From DASQFQ01 sp963722815 (GTDB lineage Bacteria > Actinomycetota > Thermoleophilia > Solirubrobacterales > Solirubrobacteraceae): a DNA stretch of 64,000 nt. Positions 24,279-33,756 of the stretch are shown in pieces. Within the stretch, counting starts at the first letter, position 1. Every line of letters starts with the position of its first letter. The position numbers and the translations under genes were made by a program. A model generated the notes under the pieces. The model worked only from the letters and a program-made list of their open reading frames with translations, did not search any database and was not told the origin of the DNA. The DNA is taken from contig CAVROM010000001.1 in NCBI GenBank assembly GCA_963722815.1, positions 1-64,000 of the forward strand, given 5' to 3'.

Positions 24279-24944
24279 GTGCACCTGATCCTCTCCCTGC
24301 TCCTCGCGTGGTTGCCGCCCGTATCGGGGCCGCCGACTCACCTCTTCCACCTGGGCGCCGATCCCTTCGCGCGCGGCCAGCACCGGGGCGTCGACTTCCC
24401 GGCTCGCGGCGCGGTCCGGTCGGCGTGCTCCGGCCGGGTCGTCTTCGCGGGCCGGGTGGCGGGCGAGGGCACGGTGAGCGTGCGCTGCGGGCGCTGGCGC
24501 GTGTCCTATGCCCCGCTCACGCGTGTCGCCGTGCGGGCGGGCGAGGCGGTCGGTGCCGGCGCGCCGCTCGCCCGCAGCGCGCGCGGCATCCACTTCGGCG
24601 TCCGCCGCGAAGGGCGGCGGTTCGGGTACGTCGACCCGCTCCGCTTCCTCGGCGGCCGCCGCATACCCCCGCCCCTCGTCGCGCCGCCGCCCTCCAGTGC
24701 GCCGCGGGGAGGGGGCCGCCGGTCCTTCCCCGCCCGGCCCCATGCGCCGCCACGCCCCGTCGCCGCCCGCTCGCATCCTCCACCGACGGTCGCCCCCTGG
24801 CCGGTCTGGCTCGGCCTCGTGCTCGGCCTGACGGGACTTGTCGGCGCAGGTAGGTTGAGATTTCCGTACCGCAGACAGGAGGGTGCAACGTGCCGCGCGT
24901 CGTCCACTTCGAGTTCCTCTCCGACGATCCCGAGCAGTCGGTGA
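24279..24944 (+). CDS. Degenerate (probably inactive) M23/LytM-like exported protein
   Basis: A protein with a signal peptide (LILSLLLAWLPPV) and a compact M23 domain at residues 25-125. It keeps the zinc ligands in HRGVDFPA and GIHFGVR, but the two catalytic histidines are missing: the YxHL motif reads SYAPL and HxHF reads GIHF. Such LytM proteins commonly act as regulators or binding scaffolds rather than enzymes. A Pro-rich linker leads to a C-terminal membrane helix (PVWLGLVLGLTGLVGA). The last residues overlap the next gene by 55 bases and may reflect a wrong end. Confidence 0.72.
   Translation: MHLILSLLLAWLPPVSGPPTHLFHLGADPFARGQHRGVDFPARGAVRSACSGRVVFAGRVAGEGTVSVRCGRWRVSYAPLTRVAVRAGEAVGAGAPLARSARGIHFGVRREGRRFGYVDPLRFLGGRRIPPPLVAPPPSSAPRGGGRRSFPARPHAPPRPVAARSHPPPTVAPWPVWLGLVLGLTGLVGAGRLRFPYRRQEGATCRASSTSSSSPTIPSSR
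24851..24856 (+). promoter_or_regulatory. -10 candidate for the VOC pair
   Basis: TAGGTT, followed 30 bases later by an AGGAGG ribosome binding site and GTG 24890: a rare leadered gene in this window. Confidence 0.35.
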
Positions 24945-25246
24945 AGTTCTTCAGCGACGTCTTCGGTTGGCAGAACCAGAGCTGGGAGGGTCAGACCTAC
25001 TGGCTCGTCAACACCGGCGACGAGGATCTCGGCATCAACGGCGGGATCATGCGCTCGAGCGACTTCCCGCACACCCAGAACGCGGTCTGCACGATCATGG
25101 TCGACGACATCGCCGACGCGCTGGGCGAGGTCGAGGCCGCCGGCGGCAAGGTGGTCATGCCGGAGCGCCAGGTCGGCGAGGCCGGCTGGGCCGCCTACGC
25201 GGCCGACCCGCATGGCGTGGTGTTCGGGATCTGGAAGGCGGCGTGA
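24890..25246 (+). CDS. VOC/glyoxalase-like protein 1
   Basis: A 118-residue vicinal-oxygen-chelate protein made of two beta-alpha-beta-beta-beta modules: VVHFEFLSDDPEQSVKFFSD starts the first, AVCTIMVDDIADALGEVEAA the second, and AYAADPHGVVFGIWKA closes it. The family includes glyoxalases, dioxygenases and resistance proteins; the ligand is unknown. A strong CAGGAGG ribosome binding site precedes GTG 24890. It overlaps the next VOC gene by GTGA, suggesting a paired or heteromeric role. Confidence 0.85.
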   Translation: MPRVVHFEFLSDDPEQSVKFFSDVFGWQNQSWEGQTYWLVNTGDEDLGINGGIMRSSDFPHTQNAVCTIMVDDIADALGEVEAAGGKVVMPERQVGEAGWAAYAADPHGVVFGIWKAA

Positions 25247-25608
25247 CCGTCGAGCAGGTCGTCCCGATCCTCAACGTGACGGACGTCGAGGCCAGCGTCG
25301 CCTGGTTCGGCAAGCTGGGCTGGAACAAGGGGTTCGACTGGCGCGGGACGCCCGGCGGGCCGGTCGACTTCGGCGCCGTCACCGCCGGCGAGAACGAGAT
25401 CTTCCTGTGCCGCGACGGGCAGGGCGGCCGCGGCGAAGGAGGCGCGTGGATGTCGATCTGGGTCGACGACGTCGACGCCGTGCACGCGCGCGCGGTCGCC
25501 GAAGGCCTTGAGATCACCCACCCGCCCACCGACGAGCCGTGGAACGTCCGCGAGTTCCACGTCCGCCACCCCGACGGTCACGTGTTCCGCATCAGCCGCG
25601 CGACGTAG
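25243..25608 (+). CDS. VOC/glyoxalase-like protein 2
   Basis: A 121-residue VOC protein coupled by a GTGA overlap to its neighbour. VVPILNVTDVEASVAWFGKL is the first module; EGGAWMSIWVDDVDAVHARA and REFHVRHPDGHVFRISRA form the second. The FHVRHPDGH strand resembles bleomycin-resistance/dihydroxybiphenyl-type folds. The specific function is unknown. It converges with the secreted beta-propeller gene, eight bases away. Confidence 0.85.
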   Translation: MTVEQVVPILNVTDVEASVAWFGKLGWNKGFDWRGTPGGPVDFGAVTAGENEIFLCRDGQGGRGEGGAWMSIWVDDVDAVHARAVAEGLEITHPPTDEPWNVREFHVRHPDGHVFRISRAT

Positions 25609-25616
25609 GAAGCCGC

Positions 25617-27203
25617 CTAGCGCCGCCGCGCGATCTTGAACCGCTTGACCGTCGGCGTCTTGTCGACGTTGCCGGCGCGGTCGCGCGCCTTCACGCGGAA
25701 GACGTGCTTGCCGGGCTTGAGCTTCTTGTAGGTCTTCGGCGAGCTGCAGGGCTTGAACTTCCGCTTGTCGAGCTTGCACGAGAACGTCGAGCCGCGCTCG
25801 CCCGACGCGAAGGAGAAGGTCGCCTTGCGCTTCGCCTGATTGATCCTCGCCTTCCGGAGCCGCGTCTTCGGCGCCGTGGTGTCAGGGGCGGCGGTTGGCG
25901 TCGGGCTGGGCGTCACCGTGGGCGTCGGGACCGCGCTGGGACCTGGGGTCACCGTCGGCGTCGGGTAGGCGATGACCTGCGTGAGCGAGAACGAGGCAGC
26001 GGACTGCGCCTGCGCGTCACCCCCGGCGCTGGTGAAGTTCCCCGCCGCATAGACCAACCGGTCGACGAGCGCGACGGCCGAGCCCTCGCCGACCCACGGG
26101 CCGTTGCCCGCGCCGTTGGACCCGAGCGGGTGCCAGGCGGTCCCGTCGAACCACGCCACGTTGTCGGCGCGCGGGTCGCCGTTCGCGTTCTGGAACGTCC
26201 CGGTGGCGAACACATTCGAGCCGACGCTGGCGAGGCCGTAGATGTTGGTCGCCGTCGGGAACCACCCGTCGGTGCCACCGGTGTTCGAGCCCAGAGCACT
26301 CCACGCCGATCCGTTCCACTTCGCCACGTGGTCGGCTTGGGCGATGCCGGCGACGTCCGATCCCTCGGTGCCGACGAAGACGTCGGTGCCGTTGGTGGCC
26401 AGCCCGCGCACGAAGGCGTCCAGCGCACAGCCGCAGGTGGGCCCGCCGCCGCTCGAGCCCATGGCATGCCACGTCCCGCCTTGTGGCAGGAACGCGACGT
26501 TGTCGGCGGCCTCGATGTTCTCGAGGTTGAGAAACCGTCCGCCCGCGTAGAGCGTCCCGTCGCTTGTGGCGGTCAGCGCCTTCACCGGGCCGGAGAACGG
26601 ATGGGCGGGGTCCGCGGTGGTGTCGCTCGGCGTGCCGGAGGCCAGGTCGCACGCGAGCAGGTAGTCGGCGGTCGCGATGCCCGCGCCGTCCTGGAAGTCT
26701 CCCCCGACGTAGAGGGTCGGTCCGACGACCTGCAGGGCCTTGACGTTCCCGATCGTCGTGGCGGGCGGGGTGCAGAACGGCTTCCACCCCGTGCCGTCCC
26801 AGACCGCGAGGTTGTCGGCGCCCCCGGTTCCCGCGTTCGTGAAGGTGCCACCCGCGTAGACCTTGCCGCCGGCGACGGCGATGGCGAAGACCTCGCCGTT
26901 CGTGATCTGTTCGGTCGACGAGCTGACGGCGCTCCAGCTGCTGCCGTTCCACTTCGCGATGCGGTCGGCGTTGGGGATCCCGCCCGCATCGGTGAACTTG
27001 CCGCCGACGTACAGGGTCCCCGCGGACACCTCCAGCGCGGAAGCGGACAGGTTCAGCGACTTCGAGCCGGACGTGGCCCCAGTTCCGAGGCGTCCCCAGC
27101 CGCCGGGGCCGGCCGCCAGCGCCCACGTGGCGATCGCGCCGATGGCCAGCGCAGATATTGCGACGACCCGCAGCACGCGGGCCGAGATCAGCCGTCCCAT
27201 CAC
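25617..27203 (-). CDS. Secreted beta-propeller-like protein with C-terminal Ig-like domain
   Basis: A 528-residue exported protein. After a signal peptide (VVAISALAIGAIATWALA) come about six repeats of the type LYVGGKFTDAGG...ADRIAKWNGSSW, each around 55 residues, which should fold as a beta-propeller. A Thr/Pro linker (PTPTVTPGPSAVPTPTVTPS) leads to a C-terminal domain with SFASGERGSTFSCKLDKRKF and HVFRVKARDRAGNVD, an Ig/fibronectin-like unit common in secreted proteins of Thermoleophilia. It likely acts at the cell surface; ligand unknown. ATG 27200 is an equally good start. Confidence 0.8.
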   Translation of the reverse strand: MMGRLISARVLRVVAISALAIGAIATWALAAGPGGWGRLGTGATSGSKSLNLSASALEVSAGTLYVGGKFTDAGGIPNADRIAKWNGSSWSAVSSSTEQITNGEVFAIAVAGGKVYAGGTFTNAGTGGADNLAVWDGTGWKPFCTPPATTIGNVKALQVVGPTLYVGGDFQDGAGIATADYLLACDLASGTPSDTTADPAHPFSGPVKALTATSDGTLYAGGRFLNLENIEAADNVAFLPQGGTWHAMGSSGGGPTCGCALDAFVRGLATNGTDVFVGTEGSDVAGIAQADHVAKWNGSAWSALGSNTGGTDGWFPTATNIYGLASVGSNVFATGTFQNANGDPRADNVAWFDGTAWHPLGSNGAGNGPWVGEGSAVALVDRLVYAAGNFTSAGGDAQAQSAASFSLTQVIAYPTPTVTPGPSAVPTPTVTPSPTPTAAPDTTAPKTRLRKARINQAKRKATFSFASGERGSTFSCKLDKRKFKPCSSPKTYKKLKPGKHVFRVKARDRAGNVDKTPTVKRFKIARRR

Positions 27204-27311
27204 GAGTGAATCCCTTCGCTCTGGGAGGCAGGTGCCGGATGCGGGTCAGCCCAGACGTTCCGACACGCACCGTCGACCCTACGCCTCGTAGCTACAGGAG
27301 TTCACCGAGCG

Positions 27312-27653
27312 CTAGAGCCACTCCGTCTTCATCTCGGCGACCGGCTGGATGCTCGTCAGCTCGAGCGTCACGTCGCCCGTGTTCTCGAACCGGTGCGCGG
27401 CGCCCGCGGGCACGACCACCGTCGCCCCGCCGCGCGCGACCACCTCGGCCCCGTCGACCGTGAACGTCGCCTCCCCCGAGGCCACGATGAACACCTCCGG
27501 ATAGGCGTGCCGGTGCAGCGAGGGACCCCGCCCCGGCTCCATGTGGACGAGCATGAACGAGGCGTTGACGCCGTGCTTGTGCCCGTCGAACGTCTGCGTG
27601 GCGGTCTCGGTCGCGAGGTCGACCGCGGTGTCGAACACGAGCGGCTCGGCCAC
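27312..27653 (-). CDS. Cupin-domain protein 1
   Basis: A 113-residue single-domain cupin. The two cupin motifs are visible: PSLHRHAYPEVFIVASGEATF (motif 1, with HxH and a later Glu) and VVVPAGAAHRFENTG (motif 2, with His), so a metal site is likely. Small cupins act as dioxygenases, isomerases or sensors; the substrate is unknown. It lies directly downstream of a second cupin gene, two bases apart. Confidence 0.82.
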   Translation of the reverse strand: MAEPLVFDTAVDLATETATQTFDGHKHGVNASFMLVHMEPGRGPSLHRHAYPEVFIVASGEATFTVDGAEVVARGGATVVVPAGAAHRFENTGDVTLELTSIQPVAEMKTEWL

Positions 27654-27654
27654 C

Positions 27655-28116
27655 TCACACCTCCCCGTCGTAGTAGTCGACTCCGGACGACCGAGGCGAC
27701 AGGTGCCGGTCCTCCGGCGACACCGCGAGCACCTTGTCGCTGTCGGGATAGACGCACACCGACACCTCGGGCTTCGTCGAGAGCATCAGCACCCGCACGG
27801 TCTCCGAGCCGCGGTTGGTCACCTTGTGTGCCCCCGCCGCCCCCGGCGGGAAGGCCACCACCTCGAACGAGCCCAGCTCGGCCTCGCCCTCGGGCGTGCG
27901 CACGATCACGACGCCGTCGAGCGGCATCAGCCACTCCTCCTCCGGATACTCGTAGTGGTAGGGGCAGATGCTCTGCCCGGGCGGGATCTCGTAGACCGAT
28001 CCGCCGATCTGCGAGGCCCCGATCTTGGGGCCGAAGCGGTCCATCCCCGCGCGATAGCCCTCGGGGTCGGCGTCGTCGTACTCGGGGGATGCGGCCAGCA
28101 GGTTGAAGCGTTCCAT
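27655..28116 (-). CDS. Cupin-domain protein 2
   Basis: A 153-residue cupin. Motif 1 is ICPYHYEYPEEEWLMPLDG (HxH-like with Glu) and motif 2 AFPPGAAGAHKVTNRGSE. The N-terminal GASQIGGSVYEIPPGQ and C-terminal VYPDSDKVLAV strands match a sub-group of cupins annotated only as cupin domain-containing. It probably forms an operon with cupin 1. It is divergent from metG. Confidence 0.82.
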   Translation of the reverse strand: MERFNLLAASPEYDDADPEGYRAGMDRFGPKIGASQIGGSVYEIPPGQSICPYHYEYPEEEWLMPLDGVVIVRTPEGEAELGSFEVVAFPPGAAGAHKVTNRGSETVRVLMLSTKPEVSVCVYPDSDKVLAVSPEDRHLSPRSSGVDYYDGEV

Positions 28117-28148
28117 GCCTCCGAGTATCTAACGTGGAGGCCACGCCG

Positions 28149-29670
28149 ATGGCCTTCTACGTCACCACCCCCATCTACTACGTCAACGCCGCGCCCCACC
28201 TCGGGCACGCGTACACCACGATCGGCGCCGACATCCTCGCCCGCCACATGCGGCAGAGAGGCGAGGAGGTCTTCTTCCTCACCGGCACCGACGAGCACGG
28301 CGAGCCGGTCGCCCAGGCCGCCGAGCGCGCCGGCGTCACCCCCAAGGAGCTCGCCGACACCAACGCGGCCCGCTTCCAGGACCTGATGCCGCGCATCAAC
28401 GCGAGCATCGACTACTTCATCCGCACCTCCGACCCGCGCCACGGCAAGCGGGTCCAGGAGGTCATGCAGCGCATCTACGACAACGGCCACGTCTACAAGG
28501 GCATGTACGAGGGCTGGTACTGCCCCCGCTGCGCGGACTTCAAGACCGACGCCGAGATCGGCCCGGACAACACCTGCCCGATCCACCGCATCCCGCTCGA
28601 CCGCGAGCGCGAGGAGAACTGGTTCTTCCGCCTCTCCACCTTCCAGGAGCAGCTCGAGCAGCTCTACGACGGCCAGTCGGACTTCGTGCTCCCGAAGGTG
28701 CGCTTCAACGAGGCGCGCTCCTTCATCGCCGGCGGGCTGCAGGACGTCTCGCTTTCCCGCGCCAAGCTCAACTGGGGCGTGCCCGTCCCGTGGGATCCCG
28801 AGCACGTCTTCTACGTCTGGTTCGACGCGCTCCTCAACTACTACACGGCGCTCTCCTTCGCCCACGACGGCAAGGACGAGACCGACACGTTCTGGCCCGC
28901 CGACTTCCATGTCATCGGCAAGGACATCCTCAAGTTCCACGCCGTCTTCTGGCCGGCGATGCTGCTCGCCGCCGGCATCCCGCTGCCCGAGCACCTGTTC
29001 ATCCACGGCTTCCTGCTGATGAAGGACGCGTCGGGCGAGGAGCACAAGATGTCCAAGTCGCTCGGCAACGTGCTCGATCCGTTCGAGGTGATGGACCAGT
29101 TCGGGACCGACGCGCTCCGCTACTACTGCTTCCGCGAGGTCTCGTTCGGGCTCGACGGCTCGGTCTCCACCACGACCTTCGGCGAGCGCTACACGTCCGA
29201 GCTCGCCAACGAGTACGGCAACCTCGCCAGCCGCACGCTGAACATGATCGGCCGCTACTGCGACGGCAAGGTCCCCGACGTCGCGGTCGACCCCGAGCTG
29301 GCCGCCGACTTCGACGGCCTGCCCGCGGAGGTCGCGAGCCTGCTCGACCGCGCCGAGATCACCCAGGCGCTCGACCGCATCTGGGCCCGCGTCCGGCGCC
29401 TCAACCGCTACGTCGAGGAGAAGGCGCCGTGGAAGCTGGCGAAGGACCCCGGACGCGGCCGCCGAGCTCGAGACCACGCTGCGCTCGCTCGCCGAGGGCC
29501 TGCGCGCGCTGACCGTGCTGCTCTCGCCCTATATGCCGGAGTCGACCGGCAAGCTGCTGGCCGCGCTCGGCGACGAGCGGCTCGAGCTGAGCGCCGCGGA
29601 GTTCGGCGACGGCTCCGGCGGCGGCTCGATCGGCGAGCTCCCGCCGCTCTTCCCCAAGCCCAGGTGGCCA
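28149..29670 (+). CDS. metG: Methionyl-tRNA synthetase, frameshifted near its C-terminus
   Basis: About 507 residues of class I MetRS. PHLGHAYTT is the HIGH motif, YCPRCADF a zinc-knuckle pair, and EHKMSKSLGN the KMSKS loop; the anticodon domain follows (TQALDRIWARVRRLNRYVEE). A one-base insertion near 29450 shifts the frame before the conserved LLSPYMPES segment. ATG 28149 is used because GGAGG lies eight bases upstream. The reading frame then runs without a stop into TatD; a TGA at 29672 in the next frame would give the usual GTGA overlap, so a second small error is likely. Confidence 0.93.
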
Positions 29671-30422
29671 GTGATCGACTCGCACACCCACCTCGACCAC
29701 GGCCCCGCGCCCGAGGACGAGCTGGTGGCGGCGGCGCGCGACGGCGGGCGTGAAGCGCATCCTCACGATCGGGATGGACGAGGACGGCAACCGCGCGGCG
29801 CTCGCCGCGGCGGAGCGGTTCGACGAGGTGTTCGCGGCGGTCGGGCGCCACCCGAACGCCGCCCACGACTTCGACGACGCCGCCGCGGCCGACCTCGCCG
29901 AGCTCGCCCGGGACACGACTCTGCCGCGCGGTGGGGGAGACCGGGCTCGACTACTACCGCGACCGCGCGCCGCGCGAGGACCAGGAGCGCGCGTTCCTCG
30001 CGCAGATCGAGGTCGCGCGGACGGCCGGCAAGCCGCTCGTCATCCACACCCGCGCGGCGGACGACGACACCGTCGCCACGCTCGCCACGCGCGCCCAGGG
30101 CGTCGAGGTCGTCATGCACTGCTTCTCGATGCCCGACCGGCTCGACGAGTGCCTCGAGCGCGGCTGGTGGATCTCGTTCGCCGGCAACGTGACCTACCCG
30201 AAGTCGACCGAGCTCGCCGACGCCGCCACGCGCGTCCCGCTCGACCGCCTGCTGGTGGAGACCGACGCGCCGTACCTGACGCCGCAGGTCGTGCGCAAGC
30301 ACCGCAACCAGACCGCGTACGTGGTCCACACCGCGCGCTTCATCGCCGAGCGGCGCGGGATCGCCTACGAGGAGCTCGAGCAGGCGGTCGAGGCGAACGC
30401 CGCGCGCCTGTTCGGCTGGTGA
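29671..30422 (+). CDS. tatD: TatD-family DNase, with two frameshifts
   Basis: About 250 residues of the TatD metal-dependent hydrolase family (3'-5' DNase). VIDSHTHLDHG is the N-terminal HxH metal site, AVGETGLDYYRD carries the metal-bridging Glu, and VIHTRAADDDT, VVMHCFSM and LLVETDAPYLTP supply the remaining His and Asp. Frames change near 29745 and 29925 (apparent one-base insertions). GTG 29671 is the family-typical start. It sits between metG and rsmA as in many bacteria, and overlaps rsmA by GTGA. Confidence 0.88.
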
Positions 30423-31237
30423 GCGGGCTCCCGGCGCAGCCGAGCCTGCGCCGCCTCAAGGCGTTCGGGATCCGCCCCAACCGCGATCTGGGGCAGAACT
30501 TCCTGATCGACTCGAACCTGCTCGACGTGATCGGGCGCGAGGCGGCGCTGGCCGAGGACGACGTCGTGCTCGAGGTCGGCGGAGGGCTGGGCGTGCTGAG
30601 CGAGTACCTGGCGTCCCGCGTCGCCTCACGTCCACGTCGTCGAGATCGATCCGCCGGCTCGAGCCCGCCCTGCGCGACGCCCTCGACCCGTTCCCCAACG
30701 CCACCCTCCACTTCGGCGACGCCGTCCGGCTGGACCTGGGCGCCTTGCAGCCGGCCCCGACCAAGGTCGTCGCCAACCTCCCCTACGGCGTGGCGGCGAC
30801 GGTGATCCTGCGCGTCGTCGAGGAGCTCCCCGGCGTCGATGACCCAGGTCGCCATGGTCCAGCGAGAGGTCGGCGAGCGGCTCGCGGCGAAGCCCGGCAG
30901 CTCCGCCTACGGCGCGCCGTCCGTGCTCGCCCAGCTGGCGTGCGAGGTGCGCGTGCTGCGCCCGGTGTCGCGGCGGGTCTTCCACCCGGTCCCGAACGTC
31001 GACTCGGTGCTCGTCGGGCTGAAGCGCGTGGCGCCGCCGCCCGAGCCGGCGCTGCGCGCGCTGGTCAGTGCCGGCTTCGCGCACCGGAGGAAGGCGCTGC
31101 CGGGCTCGCTCGCGCTGGCGGGGATGGACCGGGTCCGCGTGCGGGCGGCCTTGGAATCCCTCGGCCTCGTCCCCGACGCACGGGCCGAGACGCTCGGGCC
31201 GGAGCAATGGCGCGAGTTGTACGAGGCGCTGCGATGA
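30419..31237 (+). CDS. rsmA: 16S rRNA dimethyladenosine transferase RsmA/KsgA, with three frameshifts
   Basis: About 271 residues. The enzyme dimethylates A1518 and A1519 of 16S rRNA. IRPNRDLGQNFLIDSNLLD is the N-terminal signature, VLEVGGGLGVLSEYL the SAM-binding loop, VVANLPYGVAATVI the NLPY catalytic motif, and VFHPVPNVDSVLVGLKR the C-terminal signature. Three apparent one-base insertions (near 30625, 30650 and 30838) break the frame. The first two are within 30 bases of each other. GTG 30419 overlaps the tatD stop. Confidence 0.88.
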
Positions 31238-32049
31238 CGCTCCGCGCCCGCGCACCCGCCAAGGTCAACCTCTGCCTCTTCGTCGGCACCCCGCGCGAGG
31301 ACGGGCTGCACCCGCTCGTCTCCGTCGTCCAGGCGCTCTCGCTGGCCGACGATCTCACCCTCGAGCCCGCCGAGCGCGACGAGGTCGTCTGCCCCGGCGT
31401 CGAGGGGCCGAACCTCGCCGGCCGCGCGCTGCGGCTGTTCCGCGAGCACACCGGCTGGGACGGGCCGCCGCAGCGGCTGACGATCGACAAGCGGATCCCG
31501 GTCGCCGCCGGGATGGGCGGCGGCTCCTCCGACGCCGCCGCCACGCTCCGCCTCCTCGCCCACGCCGCCGGCCTGCCCGTGCCGGCGGAGCTCGGCCCGC
31601 GGCTCGGGGCCGACGTCCCCAGCCTCCTCCGCCCCGGCCGCGTGCTGATGACCGGCGCCGGCGAGCACGTCGCGCGCCTGCCCGACCCCGCCCCCCTCGG
31701 CGTGCTCGTCCTCCCGGCCGAGGCCGCCCTCTCCACCCCCGACGTCTACCGCGAGGCCGACCGCCTCGCCCTCACCCGCCCGCACGCGGCGCTGGACCAC
31801 GTCGACATCCACGCGATCCACAACGACCTCCAGGACGCCGCCCGCTCGCTCTGCCCCGCGATCGACAGAGCGCTCGACACCGCCCGTGCGGCGGGCGCCG
31901 ACCACGCGATGGTCTCCGGCTCCGGGCCGACCGTCGTCGGCCTCTTCCTCGGTGCGGACGGCCCGGCCCGGGCGCGCAAGGCCCTCGGCGCGTGGCCGCG
32001 CGCGTTCGCCGCCGAGCCGGTCGGCGAGGAGTGGGCGGCCGTCCGCTGA
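31234..32049 (+). CDS. ispE: 4-diphosphocytidyl-2-C-methyl-D-erythritol kinase
   Basis: A 271-residue GHMP kinase that phosphorylates CDP-ME in the MEP pathway to isoprenoids. RARAPAKVNLCLFVG is the N-terminal motif, IPVAAGMGGGSSDAAATL the ATP-binding GHMP loop, and HAMVSGSGPTVVGLF the C-terminal motif. It begins in an ATGA overlap with rsmA and ends one base into the DedA gene. The intact frame shows that errors nearby are local. Confidence 0.96.
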   Translation: MTLRARAPAKVNLCLFVGTPREDGLHPLVSVVQALSLADDLTLEPAERDEVVCPGVEGPNLAGRALRLFREHTGWDGPPQRLTIDKRIPVAAGMGGGSSDAAATLRLLAHAAGLPVPAELGPRLGADVPSLLRPGRVLMTGAGEHVARLPDPAPLGVLVLPAEAALSTPDVYREADRLALTRPHAALDHVDIHAIHNDLQDAARSLCPAIDRALDTARAAGADHAMVSGSGPTVVGLFLGADGPARARKALGAWPRAFAAEPVGEEWAAVR

Positions 32050-33531
32050 TGCACCTGTTCCCGCTCGCGGGCGCCATCGGGCTCGCCGTCTTCCTCGTCG
32101 TCAGGCGGCAGCACCTCGGCCGCACGACGCTCACCGTCGGCGCGGTCGCCGTCGCCGCGCTCGCCCTGTGGGGCTTCGGCGTTGTCGAGCCGCCGAACCT
32201 CACGAAGCTGATCGAGGACGTCGGAACCAGGCTCGGCGAGTGGACCTACCTGCTCGTCGGCGCGCTCGCGTTCCTCGAGACCGGCGCCTTCGTCGGGCTC
32301 GTCGCGCCCGGCGAGAGCGCGATCCTGATCGGCGGCGTCGTCGCCGGCCAGGGCCAGATCTCGATCTACGTCCTGATCGGCATCGTCTGGGCCTGCGCCG
32401 TGGCCGGCGACCTCACCTCCTACACGCTTGGGCGCCGGCTCGGCCGCGGCTTCCTCGAGCGCCACGGGCCGCGGCTGAAGATCACCGAGGAGCGGCTGCG
32501 GTACGTCGAGGACTTCTTCGAGCGCCGCGGCGGCATCACGATCCTGATCGGGCGCTTCATCGGCCTGGTCCGGGCGATCGCGCCGTTCATCGCCGGCGCG
32601 TCGAAGATGCCGCCTGCGCACCTTCCTCCCCTACGACGTGCTCGGCGCCGGCCTGTGGGGCTCGCTGTTCTGCCTGCTCGGCTACTTCTTCTGGCAGTCG
32701 CTCGACAAGGTCGAGACGTACATCGGCGCGGGCGCCGCCGCGTTCAGCGGGCTCGTCGTCGTCTGCCTCGTGATCTGGTTCGCGCTCCGCTACCGCCGCG
32801 ACGAGGCGTTCCGCGCCAAGGTCCAGGAGCGGCTCGAGCGCAGCCCGGCCTGGCACCGCGTCCGCGGCCCCGCCCGCTTCATCGCCGACCACGCGACGTT
32901 CGGGCTCGAGCTCGCGACGCTGCTCTCGCTGGCCGCCGTCGGTACCTACCTGTTCTTCGGCCTCGCCTCGCTGATCGGGCCCGGCACGCTCCGGCTCGAC
33001 CAGGACGCGTTCGATGTCGCCGACGCCCTGTACATGCCGGCGCTCGGCTCGGTCATCCGCGTCGCCACGGACCTCGGCTCCTACGTCGTGACCGCCGTCG
33101 TCGTGCTCGCCACCGCGATCTGGGCGGCGAGGCACCGGCGCGCACTCGAGGGCGCCGCGATCGTCCTCGCCCACGCGCTCACCTACGTCGCGGTCCACGT
33201 CGCCAAGGACGCGACCGACCGCCCGCGCCCGTCGGGCCAGCACTCCCACACCGAGGGGCTCGCCTATCCCTCCGGCCACGCCGCCTACTCGATCGCCTAC
33301 GTGGCCTGCGCGATCGTCCTCACCCGCGCCGGCCACCACTGGGCGACCCGTGTGGCGCTGGTGACCATCGCGATCGTGCTCGCCGCCGCGGTCGCCGCGA
33401 GCCGCGTCTACCTGCGCGCGCACTACCTCTCCGACGTGATCGGCGGCCTCGCGCTCGCCACCGCGATCTACGCGCTCGTGGGCGCGCTCGCGCTCGTCAT
33501 CGGGACGGTGCGCAAAACTGAAGGCCGATGA
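32049..33531 (+). CDS. DedA-PAP2 fusion membrane protein, frameshifted
   Basis: About 493 residues. The N-terminal half is a DedA (VTT/SNARE-associated) domain: FLETGAFVGLVAPGESAI, GDLTSYTLGRRLG and ILIGRFIGLVRAIAPFIAG are typical and imply lipid transport or undecaprenyl-phosphate flipping. The C-terminal half is a PAP2 phosphatase with all three motifs: KDATDRPRP, YPSGHAAYS and SRVYLRAHYLSDV. A fused flippase and lipid phosphatase suits undecaprenyl-pyrophosphate recycling; that is inference. One inserted C near 32612 shifts the frame. Confidence 0.88.
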
Positions 33532-33746
33532 GCAACGACACGATCACGTATGTCATCGCCGGAACCGCGGCCGGGGTCTCCGTCATCGCGTGGGCCGCGC
33601 TGGTCCTCGTGCCGGCCTGGACGTCGTTCTCCCGCGTGTGGGAGCGCATCGTGGCGACCGTCCTGAGCCTCTACATCCTCGCGGCCTTCGCGCTCGCCGG
33701 GAGCGCGCTCGGCGCTGCGATCCTCTGGTACTACGACGAGATCTAG
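33528..33746 (+). CDS. Small two-helix membrane protein, unknown
   Basis: A 72-residue protein with two membrane helices (ITYVIAGTAAGVSVIAWAAL and ILAAFALAGSALGAAILWY). It starts in an ATGA overlap with the DedA-PAP2 gene, so it may be an accessory subunit. Its TAG stop doubles as the first three bases of the next gene's -10. Confidence 0.75.
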   Translation: MSNDTITYVIAGTAAGVSVIAWAALVLVPAWTSFSRVWERIVATVLSLYILAAFALAGSALGAAILWYYDEI

Positions 33747-33749
33747 ACT
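33744..33749 (+). promoter_or_regulatory. -10 of the PucR gene, overlapping the previous stop codon
   Basis: TAGACT begins with the TAG stop of the upstream gene and ends seven bases before ATG 33757. Confidence 0.5.
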
Positions 33750-33756
33750 AGAGCCG

